Shown piece after piece: positions 25,151-33,884 of a stretch of 64,000 nt of DNA. The stretch covers positions 1 through 64,000 of the forward strand of contig NZ_JABAGC010000007.1 of the NCBI RefSeq assembly GCF_012843905.1, in the 5' to 3' direction. Positions within the stretch are counted from its first letter, which is position 1; the number at the start of each line of letters is the position of its first letter. The translations under genes were made by a program, and so were the position numbers. Source of the stretch: Clostridium sp. SM-530-WT-3G (lineage in GTDB: Bacteria > Bacillota > Clostridia > Clostridiales > Clostridiaceae). The notes under the pieces are model-generated. The model did no database searches. It was not told where the DNA came from and saw only the letters and a program-made list of their open reading frames with translations.

Positions 25151-25915
25151 ATGAGCTTATTAAAAATAAATAACATGTCGATGAACTACCATTCAATAAA
25201 GGGAGAAACAAAAGCTCTTGAAAATGTGAATTTTGAAGTTGAAAAGGGTGATTTTATATCTATATTAGGCCCTTCAGGATGTGGAAAATCTACTTTATTA
25301 AATATAATCAGTGGTCTTTTAGAACCCTCATCTGGTGAAGCACTTTATAATGGAGATAATATAAAAGAACATTTGAATAAGATAGGGTATATGTTTCAGA
25401 AAGATCATTTATTTGAATGGTATACTGTTTGGGAAAATGTTACATTAGGACTTAATATAAAAAAACAGCTAAATGAAAAGACAAAGAAAAATATTAATAA
25501 TCTTTTAGAGACGTATGGGTTATCAAAATTTAAAGAACACTATCCAAGTGAACTTTCTGGTGGGATGAGGCAGAGGGTAGCGCTTATAAGAACTTTAGCA
25601 TTAAACCCTGAAATATTATTTTTAGATGAGCCTTTTTCAGCACTTGATTATCAATCCAGATTATTAGTATGTGATGATGTATATAAAATAATAAAGCATG
25701 AAAAAAAGACGGCAATAATGGTAACTCATGATATAGCAGAGGCTATATCTATGTCACAGAAAATAATTGTATTAACAAAAAGACCGGCAACAGTTAAACG
25801 TAAAGTTGAAATTACTTTCAGTGTAGATGATTTAACTCCTTTTGAAAAAAGAAAACAACCAGAATTCAGCGGTTATTTTAATGAATTATGGAAGGAGTTG
25901 AATAATGATGACTGA
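25151..25915 (+). CDS. ABC importer ATPase (SsuB/TauB type)
   Basis: The 254-residue energising subunit of the importer. Walker A is LGPSGCGKSTL near residue 41, the Q-loop is FQKDHLFEWYTVWEN, the signature is LSGGMRQRVALIRTLA, Walker B is ILFLDEPFSALD, and the switch histidine is in MVTHDIAEAI. The FEWYTVWENV stretch and the TKRPATVKRKVEI tail are typical of the nitrate/sulfonate/taurine class. It lies 35 bp after the binding protein and overlaps the permease start by 11 bases, which supports translational coupling. Confidence 0.95.
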   Translation: MSLLKINNMSMNYHSIKGETKALENVNFEVEKGDFISILGPSGCGKSTLLNIISGLLEPSSGEALYNGDNIKEHLNKIGYMFQKDHLFEWYTVWENVTLGLNIKKQLNEKTKKNINNLLETYGLSKFKEHYPSELSGGMRQRVALIRTLALNPEILFLDEPFSALDYQSRLLVCDDVYKIIKHEKKTAIMVTHDIAEAISMSQKIIVLTKRPATVKRKVEITFSVDDLTPFEKRKQPEFSGYFNELWKELNNDD

Positions 25916-26744
25916 GGAGAAAAAACAAAATATAGATAGAAATTTGAATTTGAACGAAAGTATAAGTAGTGAGCATAAGGCGTATTTAAAGAAATTAAAT
26001 AAATCAAAAAGAAGAATAATAATATCTAGATTTTTAATTTTGATAATATTCATCGCATTATGGCAGGTGGCAGCTAATTTAAAATGGATAGATCCATTTT
26101 TAACATCAAGTCCAAGCAGAGTTATAGATTCATTTATAACACTATATAAAGATGGTAGTATTTTTAAGCATATTGGGGTTACTTGTTATGAGACAATACT
26201 TGGATTTTCACTAGGTACAATATTAGGTGTATTAGTAGCAGTATTATTATGGTTGTGTCCTAATATATCCAACATATTAGATCCTTATTTAGTAGTTTTA
26301 AATGCTTTACCAAAGGTTGCTTTAGCACCAATAATTATATTCTGGATTGGGAATGGTATGCCAGCCATAATAGTAATAGCACTTTTAATATCTGTTGTTA
26401 CAACAATAATAAGTGTATTAACTGGCTTCAATGAGATAGATAATGAAAAGATAATGCTTATGAAGACATTTAGAGCGTCAAAACTTCAAATTCTCCGCTA
26501 CTTAATTTTTCCTTATTCAATACCAACTTTTATTTCTGCTTTAAAGATAAATGTTGGGTTATCATGGGTAGGAGTTATTATGGGAGAATTCCTAGTAGCT
26601 AGAGATGGGCTTGGTTTTTTGATAGTTTATGGTGGTCAAGTTGCACAACTAGATACAGTTATGATGAGTATTGTTATATTATCAGTTATTGCTTTTTTTA
26701 TGTATGAAATAGTTGCATGGTTAGAGAAAAAAGTTACAAGGTAG
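25905..26744 (+). CDS. ABC importer permease (SsuC/TauC type)
   Basis: The 279-residue membrane subunit. A charged N-terminal stretch is followed by a first helix (IIISRFLILIIFIALWQVAAN). The permease domain has five or six helices and the EAA-like coupling loop MLMKTFRASKLQILRYLIFP. VGLSWVGVIMGEFLVARDGLGFLI is the family's C-terminal signature. It ends the operon and is followed by a terminator. Two in-frame ATG codons (25905, 25908) are possible starts and both overlap the ATPase end. Confidence 0.94.
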   Translation: MMTEEKKQNIDRNLNLNESISSEHKAYLKKLNKSKRRIIISRFLILIIFIALWQVAANLKWIDPFLTSSPSRVIDSFITLYKDGSIFKHIGVTCYETILGFSLGTILGVLVAVLLWLCPNISNILDPYLVVLNALPKVALAPIIIFWIGNGMPAIIVIALLISVVTTIISVLTGFNEIDNEKIMLMKTFRASKLQILRYLIFPYSIPTFISALKINVGLSWVGVIMGEFLVARDGLGFLIVYGGQVAQLDTVMMSIVILSVIAFFMYEIVAWLEKKVTR

Positions 26745-26756
26745 ATATGTTATTTT

Positions 26757-26799
26757 ATACAGTTGGTCAGATAATAACTAAAACCAGCTGTATTTTTTA
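26757..26799 (+). terminator. terminator of the ABC importer operon
   Basis: ATACAGTTGG (26757-26766) pairs with CCAGCTGTAT (26784-26793) with one G-U pair, then six Ts. Confidence 0.9.
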
Positions 26800-26869
26800 T
26801 ATAATTACTTAATAATATTTTATTTGGACTTATAATATTATTTTCAACTATTTTTCATATTAATGTATA

Positions 26870-26934
26870 TATAATAAAGTGGTTTTAAAATATAGTTTTG
26901 GAGGAAAGTTATCTAATAAAGCTATATTTTTTTT
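26870..26934 (+). ncRNA. possible short transcript with own terminator
   Basis: In the 313-base gap before yitT, TATAAT (26870-26875) is followed by a hairpin AAAATATAG 26887-26895 with CTATATTTT 26922-26930 and a T-run. The loop holds GGAGG. No gene ends here to need a terminator, so a ~50-nt RNA is possible. The -35 region is weak. Confidence 0.25.
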
Positions 26935-26978
26935 ATCTATTATTTAATTAATTATATAAATTTTTGCTATTTGAACCA

Positions 26979-27028
26979 AACTAGATTTGTAAATAAAATT
27001 AAAAAATATGTTAATATGAACTAGATTT
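26979..27028. promoter_or_regulatory. two AACTAGATTT direct repeats before yitT
   Basis: Exact copies at 26979-26988 and 27019-27028 are 40 bp apart, about four helical turns, so proteins bound there would face the same side of the DNA. They may be regulator sites for yitT. Confidence 0.3.
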
Positions 27029-27057
27029 AATTAATATGGTTTAATAGGGAGGTAAAC

Positions 27058-27900
27058 ATGAAATTTTTAAAGGAATATGGGATTATAACATTAGGTAATA
27101 TTCTAATTATTATTGCTTTTGAGTTTTTCTTTTTTCCAAATCATATAGCATCTGGTGGAGTATCTGGTCTTGCTTTAGTAATAAATAATATGCTTGGGAT
27201 TGAACCAGGAATTGTAATGATTGTTTGTAATATTATTTTATTTATATTGGCATTCGTATTTATAGGTGGAAATTTTGGAGTTAAAAGTATGTATGCAGCA
27301 TTTAGTTTATCTATTGCATTATCCGTATTGGAAAAGAAGTATACATTTGTTGCAGTAACTGATAATTTAATGCTAGCATCTATATTTGGAAGTGCACTTT
27401 TGGCACTTGGAACAGTTATAATGCTTACTCAAGATGCTACTACAGGTGGAACAAGTATTACAGCTAAGCTATTAAATAAGTATGCTAATATAGATTTTGG
27501 TAAAGCTCTTTTAATATGTGATTCAATTGTAATAATGATGGCTATGTATACATTTGGTATAGAACTTGGATTATTTGGATTATTAAGTGTATATCTTACT
27601 GGTACATTAATAGACAAATTTGTAGATGGATTAAATATATCAAAACAGGTTATGGTGTTTACAAGTAAAGAAAAGGAAGTATCTAATTATATAATTAATG
27701 ATTTAGATAAAGGATGTACTGTATTTCATGGAAAAGGAGGATATACAGGAAAAGAGAATTGCGTTGTTTTAACGGTTTTAACAAGATCTAAATTTATTAA
27801 ATTAAAGCAGTTTATAAAAAATAATGATCCAGATGCATTTGTTACAGTAAATGATACAAGTGAAGTTTTAGGAAAAGGCTTTAAGAGTCTGGCAGAATAA
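27058..27900 (+). CDS. YitT-family membrane protein
   Basis: The protein has 280 residues, the standard YitT size. Five or six membrane helices come first (IITLGNILIIIAFEFFFFPNHIASGGVSGLALVINNMLGI is the signature opening; TQDATTGGTSITAKLLNKY lies in the middle). A C-terminal soluble DUF2179 domain follows at about 215-275 (GKGGYTGKENCVVLTVLTRSKFIKLKQFI), with an ACT-like sensing fold. The family is common in Firmicutes; no transport substrate is established. The ATG follows GGGAGG. It is a single-gene unit closed by the terminator at 27967. Confidence 0.93.
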   Translation: MKFLKEYGIITLGNILIIIAFEFFFFPNHIASGGVSGLALVINNMLGIEPGIVMIVCNIILFILAFVFIGGNFGVKSMYAAFSLSIALSVLEKKYTFVAVTDNLMLASIFGSALLALGTVIMLTQDATTGGTSITAKLLNKYANIDFGKALLICDSIVIMMAMYTFGIELGLFGLLSVYLTGTLIDKFVDGLNISKQVMVFTSKEKEVSNYIINDLDKGCTVFHGKGGYTGKENCVVLTVLTRSKFIKLKQFIKNNDPDAFVTVNDTSEVLGKGFKSLAE

Positions 27901-27966
27901 GAATATACATATAATTTATTGTAAAGTAAAATAAATTCTTCATATAAAATAGGAAAAAATATAATG

Positions 27967-28005
27967 AAAGATGATTTCTGTATTGCTTAGAAATCATCTT
28001 TTTAT
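27967..28005 (+). terminator. terminator of yitT
   Basis: Thirteen-base perfect arms 27967-27979 (AAAGATGATTTCT) and 27989-28001, then Ts. Confidence 0.9.
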
Positions 28006-28037
28006 ATTATTATATCTATAATTAATTATAATTTTAA

Positions 28038-29024
28038 TTAGGATGATTTTGTAATATCTACAGAATTATTGTTTTTATAAATTAAAATACGTTTTTTGAT
28101 TTTAATATAAATATATGAAACAACAATAATTGATATTAAAATAATTAATTCAGAAATTATAAGTTGTATCCAATTATTATATTTTAAAATTGGATAATCT
28201 AATTTTGTGAAAAGTTGTATAACAGCTGCTTGGAATAGGTATAAGTATAATGAATTTTTGCCAAGCCATGTGAATATAGTTTTTTTATTTGTAAATATAA
28301 GTAGAAGAAAATAGCACATAGTAAATCCACCAATATAATGGAATATTCTGACTAAAAATGGGTGTAGAGCGCTTTCTGTAAAGAAAGTATAATCAGAATA
28401 TTCAAATAAAAAATCTACCTCAGTAATATTTCTAAATATAAACAATATTACTGAAACTACTAATACAGCTATTCCTAAAGGAATAGTATACTTCTTAAAT
28501 TTTTCAATAAATACATCTTTTTTAAAAGCCATTCCAGCAATAAAAAATGGAAGAAAGAAAAATATTCTAGATATACTTGCATAGGAACCTATGCTTCCAT
28601 CAAAACCTACTAATAATGATAAGATAACTGAAATAATTATAGCTCGTTTATAGTTATGTATATAATCAGAGATTATATACCATGCAATTAGAGCAAGTAA
28701 ATACCATAATGTCCAACTAGGATAGAAGAATTGGAATTTCACAGTTCGTTCCATTATAAATCTATTAAATAAGAAATAAAATATTTGAGCTCCTAGATAT
28801 ATTTTTGTTGTATCTATTACTTTTTGTTGAGTTGTACGACTGCTTTTTTTACAAAAATATCCCGATATAAATGTAAAAAGTGGCATGTGAAACATATATA
28901 AAAATAATATTAAATAATGAGGATTTACACTTGTAGGATAAATATATTCAAGTGAATTACCTATTATTACGCAAGTGATGAGGAATCCTCTTAAATTATC
29001 AAAATAATTATCACGTTGTTGCAT
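28038..29024 (-). CDS. acyltransferase family 3 membrane protein
   Basis: The protein has 328 residues and about ten membrane helices. It opens NYFDNLRGFLITCVIIGNSLEY, the usual start of the acyltransferase-3 (OafA-like) family, although the normally conserved active-site histidine of motif RxxAxxxVxxxH is not obvious. FHMPLFTFISGYFCKKS is the second family marker. Such enzymes transfer acetyl or other acyl groups to surface glycans. An in-frame ATG at 29045 lacks a ribosome binding site; ATG 29024 has AAAGGT upstream and begins at the domain edge, so it is preferred. The terminator of the flavin reductase gene lies just upstream. Confidence 0.85.
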   Translation of the reverse strand: MQQRDNYFDNLRGFLITCVIIGNSLEYIYPTSVNPHYLILFLYMFHMPLFTFISGYFCKKSSRTTQQKVIDTTKIYLGAQIFYFLFNRFIMERTVKFQFFYPSWTLWYLLALIAWYIISDYIHNYKRAIIISVILSLLVGFDGSIGSYASISRIFFFLPFFIAGMAFKKDVFIEKFKKYTIPLGIAVLVVSVILFIFRNITEVDFLFEYSDYTFFTESALHPFLVRIFHYIGGFTMCYFLLLIFTNKKTIFTWLGKNSLYLYLFQAAVIQLFTKLDYPILKYNNWIQLIISELIILISIIVVSYIYIKIKKRILIYKNNNSVDITKSS

Positions 29025-29065
29025 GAGATAAATTCTACCTTTCATCTTTAGTCAAATATGATTAA

Positions 29066-29097
29066 AAAAATCTAAGTCTTATATTACTTAGATTTTT
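29066..29097 (-). terminator. terminator of the flavin reductase gene
   Basis: Twelve-base arms 29066-29077 and 29086-29097 pair perfectly; the minus-strand T-run follows at 29064-29070. The right arm overlaps the last codons of the gene. Confidence 0.8.
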
Positions 29098-29692
29098 GGG
29101 CTTCAAGCTGTCTACGCTTTTTTGTTTTCTTTTTTGTAACTGAAAAGCCAAAAGAACCAATAGGGTGCTTTTGTAATGGAAAGTATTCACCGTGACAATA
29201 TGCCATAACATTTGCATTTTCAAAATGAATCTTACCTTTTTCATCAAATAGTGATTCATCAACATGAGAGCCAACTACTTCAGCTATAAACATATCATGA
29301 GTACCAAGTGGAATTATTTGTTTTACTTTACACTCTATATTTACATGGCATTCATCAATATATGGCACAGAAACATGAGTACTTTCTTTTAAAGTGAATC
29401 CCATTTCTTTTATTTTATCGAATTTTTTTCCGCTTTTAACGCCACAGTAATCTGTAGCCTTAACTAAATTAGTTGGTGGCATATTCACTACAAATTCCAT
29501 AGTTTCTTTTATGTATTCATAAGACAATCTTTCTGGTCTTATTGAAATATAAAGCATTGGTGGTTTTGTGTTTATTGTACCAGTCCATCCTACTGTAAAC
29601 ACATTCGTTTTACCTTCTTTGTTTTTTGAAGTTATTAAAACAACAGGAACAGGATTTAAAATAACACTACCTTTAAATTCAACTTTATCCAT
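29084..29692 (-). CDS. flavin reductase family protein
   Basis: A 202-residue FMN-binding split-barrel protein. NPVPVVLITSKNKEGKTNVFTVGWTGTINTKPPMLYISIRPERLSY is the typical flavin-contacting half, and FVVNMPPTNLVKATDYCGVKSGKKFDKIKEMGF the second conserved block. These enzymes reduce FMN or FAD with NAD(P)H, or carry electrons to partners such as rubredoxin-type proteins in anaerobes. The C-terminus is a basic tail (VTKKKTKKRRQLEAQK). It is alone in its unit, with its own terminator. Confidence 0.93.
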   Translation of the reverse strand: MDKVEFKGSVILNPVPVVLITSKNKEGKTNVFTVGWTGTINTKPPMLYISIRPERLSYEYIKETMEFVVNMPPTNLVKATDYCGVKSGKKFDKIKEMGFTLKESTHVSVPYIDECHVNIECKVKQIIPLGTHDMFIAEVVGSHVDESLFDEKGKIHFENANVMAYCHGEYFPLQKHPIGSFGFSVTKKKTKKRRQLEAQKSK

Positions 29693-29876
29693 TGTATATT
29701 TAGCTCCTTAAATCTTGAAATGAAATTTTTTACAGACCAATATAATTAATATCGTATATTGCTTAAATATTTATGATTATATAATATCATGTTTTATTAT
29801 TTATATCCAATAATTAATATTATGCGTACTAAAATAGAATAGTTAAATTAGAAATAATAGAATGCTGTAAATATAA

Positions 29877-30729
29877 AAAGGGGCTGTTGCACTAAAATGG
29901 TACCTATAATCAGGACACTAGAAAAAAAGTGTCTAGTTTATAGGTACTTTAAAAAGGTATACACTTGCGGTAGTAGAAATAGTTATTCATTTATAGAAAG
30001 TAATAATCAAATATCATTTATTAAACCAGCCAATTATGAAATATCCAAAACAAGAAAATATAAAAATGATATTGGGAAAATAGAAAATATGAATTATGAT
30101 ACTAAAAATGATTTATATATCTGTCAAAATCGGAAAAAATTAAAACTAGAAGGTACCAAAATCAAAAAATCTAAAACCGGATACAAAAGTGAAAAATCAA
30201 TTTATATTTGTGAAGATTGCAGTGATTTTACATACAAGAGCCAATGTATCAAAGGAAATAATTCTAAACTTCCCTTAGAGCAAAGAACTAAAAAAATTGA
30301 GATTTCAAAAAAATTCAATAATCAAAGACAAAAAGATTTAGAGAGAATTATAAGTGACGAAGGTTGTAAGCTTAGAATGAATAGGAGCATTCAAGCTGAA
30401 GGTTCTTTTGCTCAAGTAAAGCAAGATATGAATTTCAGAAGATTTATGTGCCGAGGTCAAAAGAATGTATTAGCTGAAAGTATTCTTCTTGCGATGGCTC
30501 AAAATATAAATAAATTACATAATAAAATTCAAAAAGACCGAACTGGTAAGCATTTATTCGAACTGAAGAAAAGTGCATAATTTAAATTTTTAAAAAGCCT
30601 TTTTTATAGGCTTATTAAAGTGCATCCAATTTTAGAAAACATATAATTTTTAATAGTACTTTATTGAAAAAATAAGAAAAAGGGCTATCGCTAACGATTT
30701 TTTTAACCCCGTTATGCGACAGCCTCTTT
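29877..30729 (+). mobile_element. IS1182-family element, internally deleted
   Basis: The ends match as inverted repeats: AAAGGGGCTGTTGCACTAA from 29877, and the reverse complement of 30711-30729 reads AAAGAGGCTGTCGCATAAC. Only the 3' part of a transposase lies between, so about half of a normal ~1.7-kb element is missing. Near the right end, AGGGCTATCGCTAACG (from 30681) and CGTTATGCGACAGCCT form an imperfect hairpin. I saw no convincing target duplication outside the AAAG/CTTT ends. Confidence 0.75.
29897..30580 (+). pseudogene. IS1182-family transposase, C-terminal fragment
   Basis: The fragment has 227 codons against a usual ~450-550. Recognisable are the zinc-ribbon-like insert (YICEDCSDFTYKSQCIKG), RNRSIQAEGSFAQVKQDMNFRRFMCRG with the late catalytic Glu of the DDE triad, and AESILLAMAQNINKLHNKI. 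The first two aspartates of the triad are absent, so it cannot transpose by itself. The first ~20 codons (29901-29946) are a palindromic hairpin rather than transposase sequence, probably a deletion scar. Confidence 0.8.
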
Positions 30730-30740
30730 CATTTTTAAAA

Positions 30741-32060
30741 TTAATATCTTCTTCTTCTTCTTGAATAGTGGTTTCTTCTGTTTCTAGAATTTAAAGCAGC
30801 ATTTTTTATTAATATAATTAATGTAACTATTATAACAATAACAGCAATTGCTGCAAGATAAATAATTATATTGTCTTTTAATAATGCTCCGAAGCTTATA
30901 TCAACAGTACCTGTAACTGGTTCTTGGAAGTTTCTTGTTGAATATATTAAATCAGTATTTTTATTAAATAATAATTTCCATGCACTTGCATCAGCAATAT
31001 TGTAAGTTATTTCTGAATCTTTTTCATTTATAGCATTTGGATAGTAATAAACATCTTGAGTTAATTTTAATGGAACAGTTATAGTCTTAGTTGGACCGAA
31101 GAAACCAAATGTTTTATATTGAAGATCAGCAGTTCCAACTTCATCACCAGCAGCTTTATATATTACTGGTTTTGCAGCAAAACTATAGTCCATAATCTTA
31201 TCCATATCCTCAAACTTAGTCATATCGTTGTTATCGACTTGTCTGCTCTTAAGTACTACACCTATTATTTTTCTACCATCTCTTTCATAAACAGCAGCTA
31301 AACATCCACCAGCAGCATTTGTTGATCCAGTTTTACCTGCAATGTTACCATTTTTATTAAGTCCTAGGTTTCTATTTTCAAGTAATACTTTAGCCCCGTT
31401 AATATCTATGGAAGTTTTTTCGAGCTCCATAGTTTGTCTTTCCCAGTCATTTTCAAATGCAGCTTTAGTGATTAATGATAAATCATATGCAGTAGTATAG
31501 TGATTTTCATCATGTAATCCGTTAGCATTAACAAAATTACTGTGAGTTGCTCCTAATTCTTTTGCTTTTTCATTCATCATTTCAGCAAAAGCAGTTGAGT
31601 TTCCAGCAACATTATCTGCAATCATATATGCAGTATCATTACCAGAAAATAAAAGAAGACCTTTCATAACATCATCAGCAGACATTTTATCGCCTACCTT
31701 CATGTTGTTGTGCATAAAGTTGATGTTTAACGAATATTCAGGTTGCTCTTTTGCTGATTGAGTAAATTCTAATTCATCACTTTTTTGTTTATTTTCAGCT
31801 AGTAATAAACCAGTTAATAGTTTTGTGGTACTAGCAGGATATCTTTTGCTATCTGCATCTTTTGCATAGATTACTTCGCCAGTATCAAAATCCATTGTTA
31901 TAGCTGACTGAGCATTAATTTCTGGCAAATCATCTTGTGAGTTATCTACGCTTGTTGATGTTGTGTTTGTTGTTGCATTTCCTTTTAAAGCACCTAAAGG
32001 GCTGATTAGGGAAATGGAAAGTGTTAAGATAAGTGTTTTTAATAGTAAATTTTTTTTCAA
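30741..32060 (-). CDS. D-alanyl-D-alanine carboxypeptidase (S11)
   Basis: A 439-residue low-molecular-weight penicillin-binding protein that trims the terminal D-Ala of peptidoglycan stem peptides outside the membrane. It has a signal peptide at 1-29, SxxK in YPASTTK (Ser77, Lys80), SGN at 139-141 and KTG in IAGKTGSTNAAGG near residue 250. A C-terminal membrane helix (DNIIIYLAAIAVIVIIVTLIILI) and an Arg-rich tail follow, instead of the amphipathic anchor of DacA. The start is TTG with GGAGAGG six bases upstream. The deleted IS element lies right behind its 3' end, so the IS right-end hairpin may act as its terminator. Confidence 0.94.
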   Translation of the reverse strand: MKKNLLLKTLILTLSISLISPLGALKGNATTNTTSTSVDNSQDDLPEINAQSAITMDFDTGEVIYAKDADSKRYPASTTKLLTGLLLAENKQKSDELEFTQSAKEQPEYSLNINFMHNNMKVGDKMSADDVMKGLLLFSGNDTAYMIADNVAGNSTAFAEMMNEKAKELGATHSNFVNANGLHDENHYTTAYDLSLITKAAFENDWERQTMELEKTSIDINGAKVLLENRNLGLNKNGNIAGKTGSTNAAGGCLAAVYERDGRKIIGVVLKSRQVDNNDMTKFEDMDKIMDYSFAAKPVIYKAAGDEVGTADLQYKTFGFFGPTKTITVPLKLTQDVYYYPNAINEKDSEITYNIADASAWKLLFNKNTDLIYSTRNFQEPVTGTVDISFGALLKDNIIIYLAAIAVIVIIVTLIILIKNAALNSRNRRNHYSRRRRRY

Positions 32061-32369
32061 GTCAAACCTCTCCGCTTCTAAATTTAAGTGTATTCAAACA
32101 TGTCTAGTATAACATTTATAATAATTAATAGCAATAAAGTTTATGCACAAATTTAGTGATTAGCAAAGTTTTAATGGTATAAAAATATAATATTATGAAA
32201 AATATTCATAAAATATTTAGAAATAATTATATATTAAAATAAAATAATGAATACAAAGAATTAAAATACATTATAGGCATGAAAATAGTATTAATTTTAT
32301 CCTTGTAACAATGATATATTATTATATTTTGAATACACTAACTTATAGTAGGAAAAAGAGGTGAAGTAT
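32061..32369. other. divergent intergenic region
   Basis: About 310 AT-rich bases between two divergent envelope genes. It must hold promoters for both, but I see no confident -35/-10 pair and no notable repeat. Confidence 0.3.
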
Positions 32370-33122
32370 ATGAAAAAAGCTATGAAATTAATAGTTTTAT
32401 TTCTTATTTTTAATATTATTCTAGTAAGCTATCCAAAGAAAGTTCAAGCTAATGAAGTATACAGAAAGAAGATAGTTTATCTTACATTTGATGATGGTCC
32501 CTCTTTTAGTAATACAGACTGTATTTTAGATATATTATGTAGAAATAATATAAAAGCAACATTTTGTGTTGTAGGAAATAACGTTATTGTAAACAAAGGA
32601 ACCACAAAGAGATTAAGTAATTTAGGTATGGGAATAATACCTCATTGTAACTGTCATGAGTATAATTCTCTATATTTATCTTTAGAAAGTTATATGGATG
32701 ATTTAGAAAAATGTAAAAATAATATCAACAAAACAATAGGGGAAAAACGTAATTACAAAATGGTTAGAATTCCAGGTGGATCAGCAAATACAGTTTGTCC
32801 TCAAAATATCTTGGAAAAGATAAAGGATGAGATAAAACGCAATAATATGTATTATATAGACTGGAACTTAGATTGTGGTGATACTAATGCAGGTATAGTA
32901 AATAAAGAAACTATAGAAAATAATATATTAAATAATGCAGGTAAAAGACAAGTAGAGGTAATATTGATGCATGATTTAGAAAATAAAACAACTACAACTG
33001 AAGCATTACAGAATATAATAGACAAATATAAGGAACTCGGTTATCAGTTTAAAATAATAGATGATATGGAACAGTGGGAGATAAATTATTTGGTAAATTG
33101 TAATGTTATAAATAGAAAATAA
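32370..33122 (+). CDS. polysaccharide deacetylase (NodB fold)
   Basis: An exported 250-residue enzyme. The signal peptide at about 1-27 ends VQA. The NodB domain has VYLTFDDGPSFSNTDCILDIL (motif 1, metal Asp), PHCNCHEYN as motif 2 (HxxxH zinc ligands), RIPGGSANT as motif 3, and VILMHD near the end. It should remove N-acetyl groups from peptidoglycan or another amino-sugar polymer, which can confer lysozyme resistance. GTG 32361 is in frame but overlaps the ribosome site GAGGTG, so ATG 32370 is chosen. It is convergent with gatD, sharing a terminator. Confidence 0.92.
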   Translation: MKKAMKLIVLFLIFNIILVSYPKKVQANEVYRKKIVYLTFDDGPSFSNTDCILDILCRNNIKATFCVVGNNVIVNKGTTKRLSNLGMGIIPHCNCHEYNSLYLSLESYMDDLEKCKNNINKTIGEKRNYKMVRIPGGSANTVCPQNILEKIKDEIKRNNMYYIDWNLDCGDTNAGIVNKETIENNILNNAGKRQVEVILMHDLENKTTTTEALQNIIDKYKELGYQFKIIDDMEQWEINYLVNCNVINRK

Positions 33123-33149
33123 AGCAAGGCATAAGCCATGCTTTATTTT
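33116..33149. terminator. bidirectional terminator, deacetylase/gatD
   Basis: Eleven-base arms 33116-33126 (AAAATAAAGCA) and 33139-33149 pair perfectly and overlap both gene ends; T-runs exist on both strands. Confidence 0.85.
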
Positions 33150-33865
33150 AATCTATCAATAATATATTGCTTTGCTTTTAACTCTAAATCATCTTCAAGA
33201 GGAGCTAATGTAATATCATCACCATACTTGTTTTTTAAAGCTAAAGTAAGTAATCTGTCAGCAAATTCAGGATTTTTTGAAAGGAAAGATCCATGGAAGT
33301 ATGAACCAAATGTATTCTTGTAAATACATCCTTCATAACCATCATCACCATTATTTCCATAACCATGTATGCATTTTCCAAGTGGCTTATGATCATTAAT
33401 ATAAGTTCTACCTGAATGATTTTCAAAACCAACATAAGTTTCATTAAATTCTTCGTTATATATTTCTGTGTTACCTATAAATCTTGTATTTCCACCTTCA
33501 GTGTAGATATTTAAAATATTAAGACCTTCAATTTTTTCTCCATTAGGGGCAGTATAATATTTTCCTAAAAGCTGATATCCTCCACATATAGCAAGAAGAA
33601 CTTTAGAATCTTCCACATATTTTACTAAGGAATCTTTTTTTACTTCTTGTAAGTCTTTAGATACTATTGATTGTTCAAAATCCTGACCGCCACCAAAGAA
33701 TAATATGTCTATATTATCGTTATCTAAAGGATCTCCGATAGATGAATTTATTATATTAACATCTATTCCCCTAAGGGCAGCTCTATGTTTTAATATAAGA
33801 ACATTTCCTACATCTCCATAAACATTTAATAAATCAGGATATAGATGACATATATTTAATTCCAT
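33143..33865 (-). CDS. gatD: lipid II amidation glutaminase subunit
   Basis: A 240-residue class I glutamine amidotransferase of the CobB/CobQ type. It frees ammonia from glutamine for MurT, which amidates the D-Glu of lipid II to D-isoglutamine. The nucleophile is Cys94 in LLAICGGYQLLG, the catalytic histidine is His191 in YFHGSFLSKNPEFAD, and LFFGGGQDFEQ is another family mark. It follows murT after a 19-bp gap on the same strand, the usual MurT/GatD order. Confidence 0.95.
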   Translation of the reverse strand: MELNICHLYPDLLNVYGDVGNVLILKHRAALRGIDVNIINSSIGDPLDNDNIDILFFGGGQDFEQSIVSKDLQEVKKDSLVKYVEDSKVLLAICGGYQLLGKYYTAPNGEKIEGLNILNIYTEGGNTRFIGNTEIYNEEFNETYVGFENHSGRTYINDHKPLGKCIHGYGNNGDDGYEGCIYKNTFGSYFHGSFLSKNPEFADRLLTLALKNKYGDDITLAPLEDDLELKAKQYIIDRLK

Positions 33866-33884
33866 AATTCAAATCCTCTCTTTC

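Noticed and set aside
29062-29274. 70-residue minus-strand frame overlapping the flavin reductase 3' end
   Set aside because: It is out of frame within the conserved flavin reductase gene, with no motif of its own.
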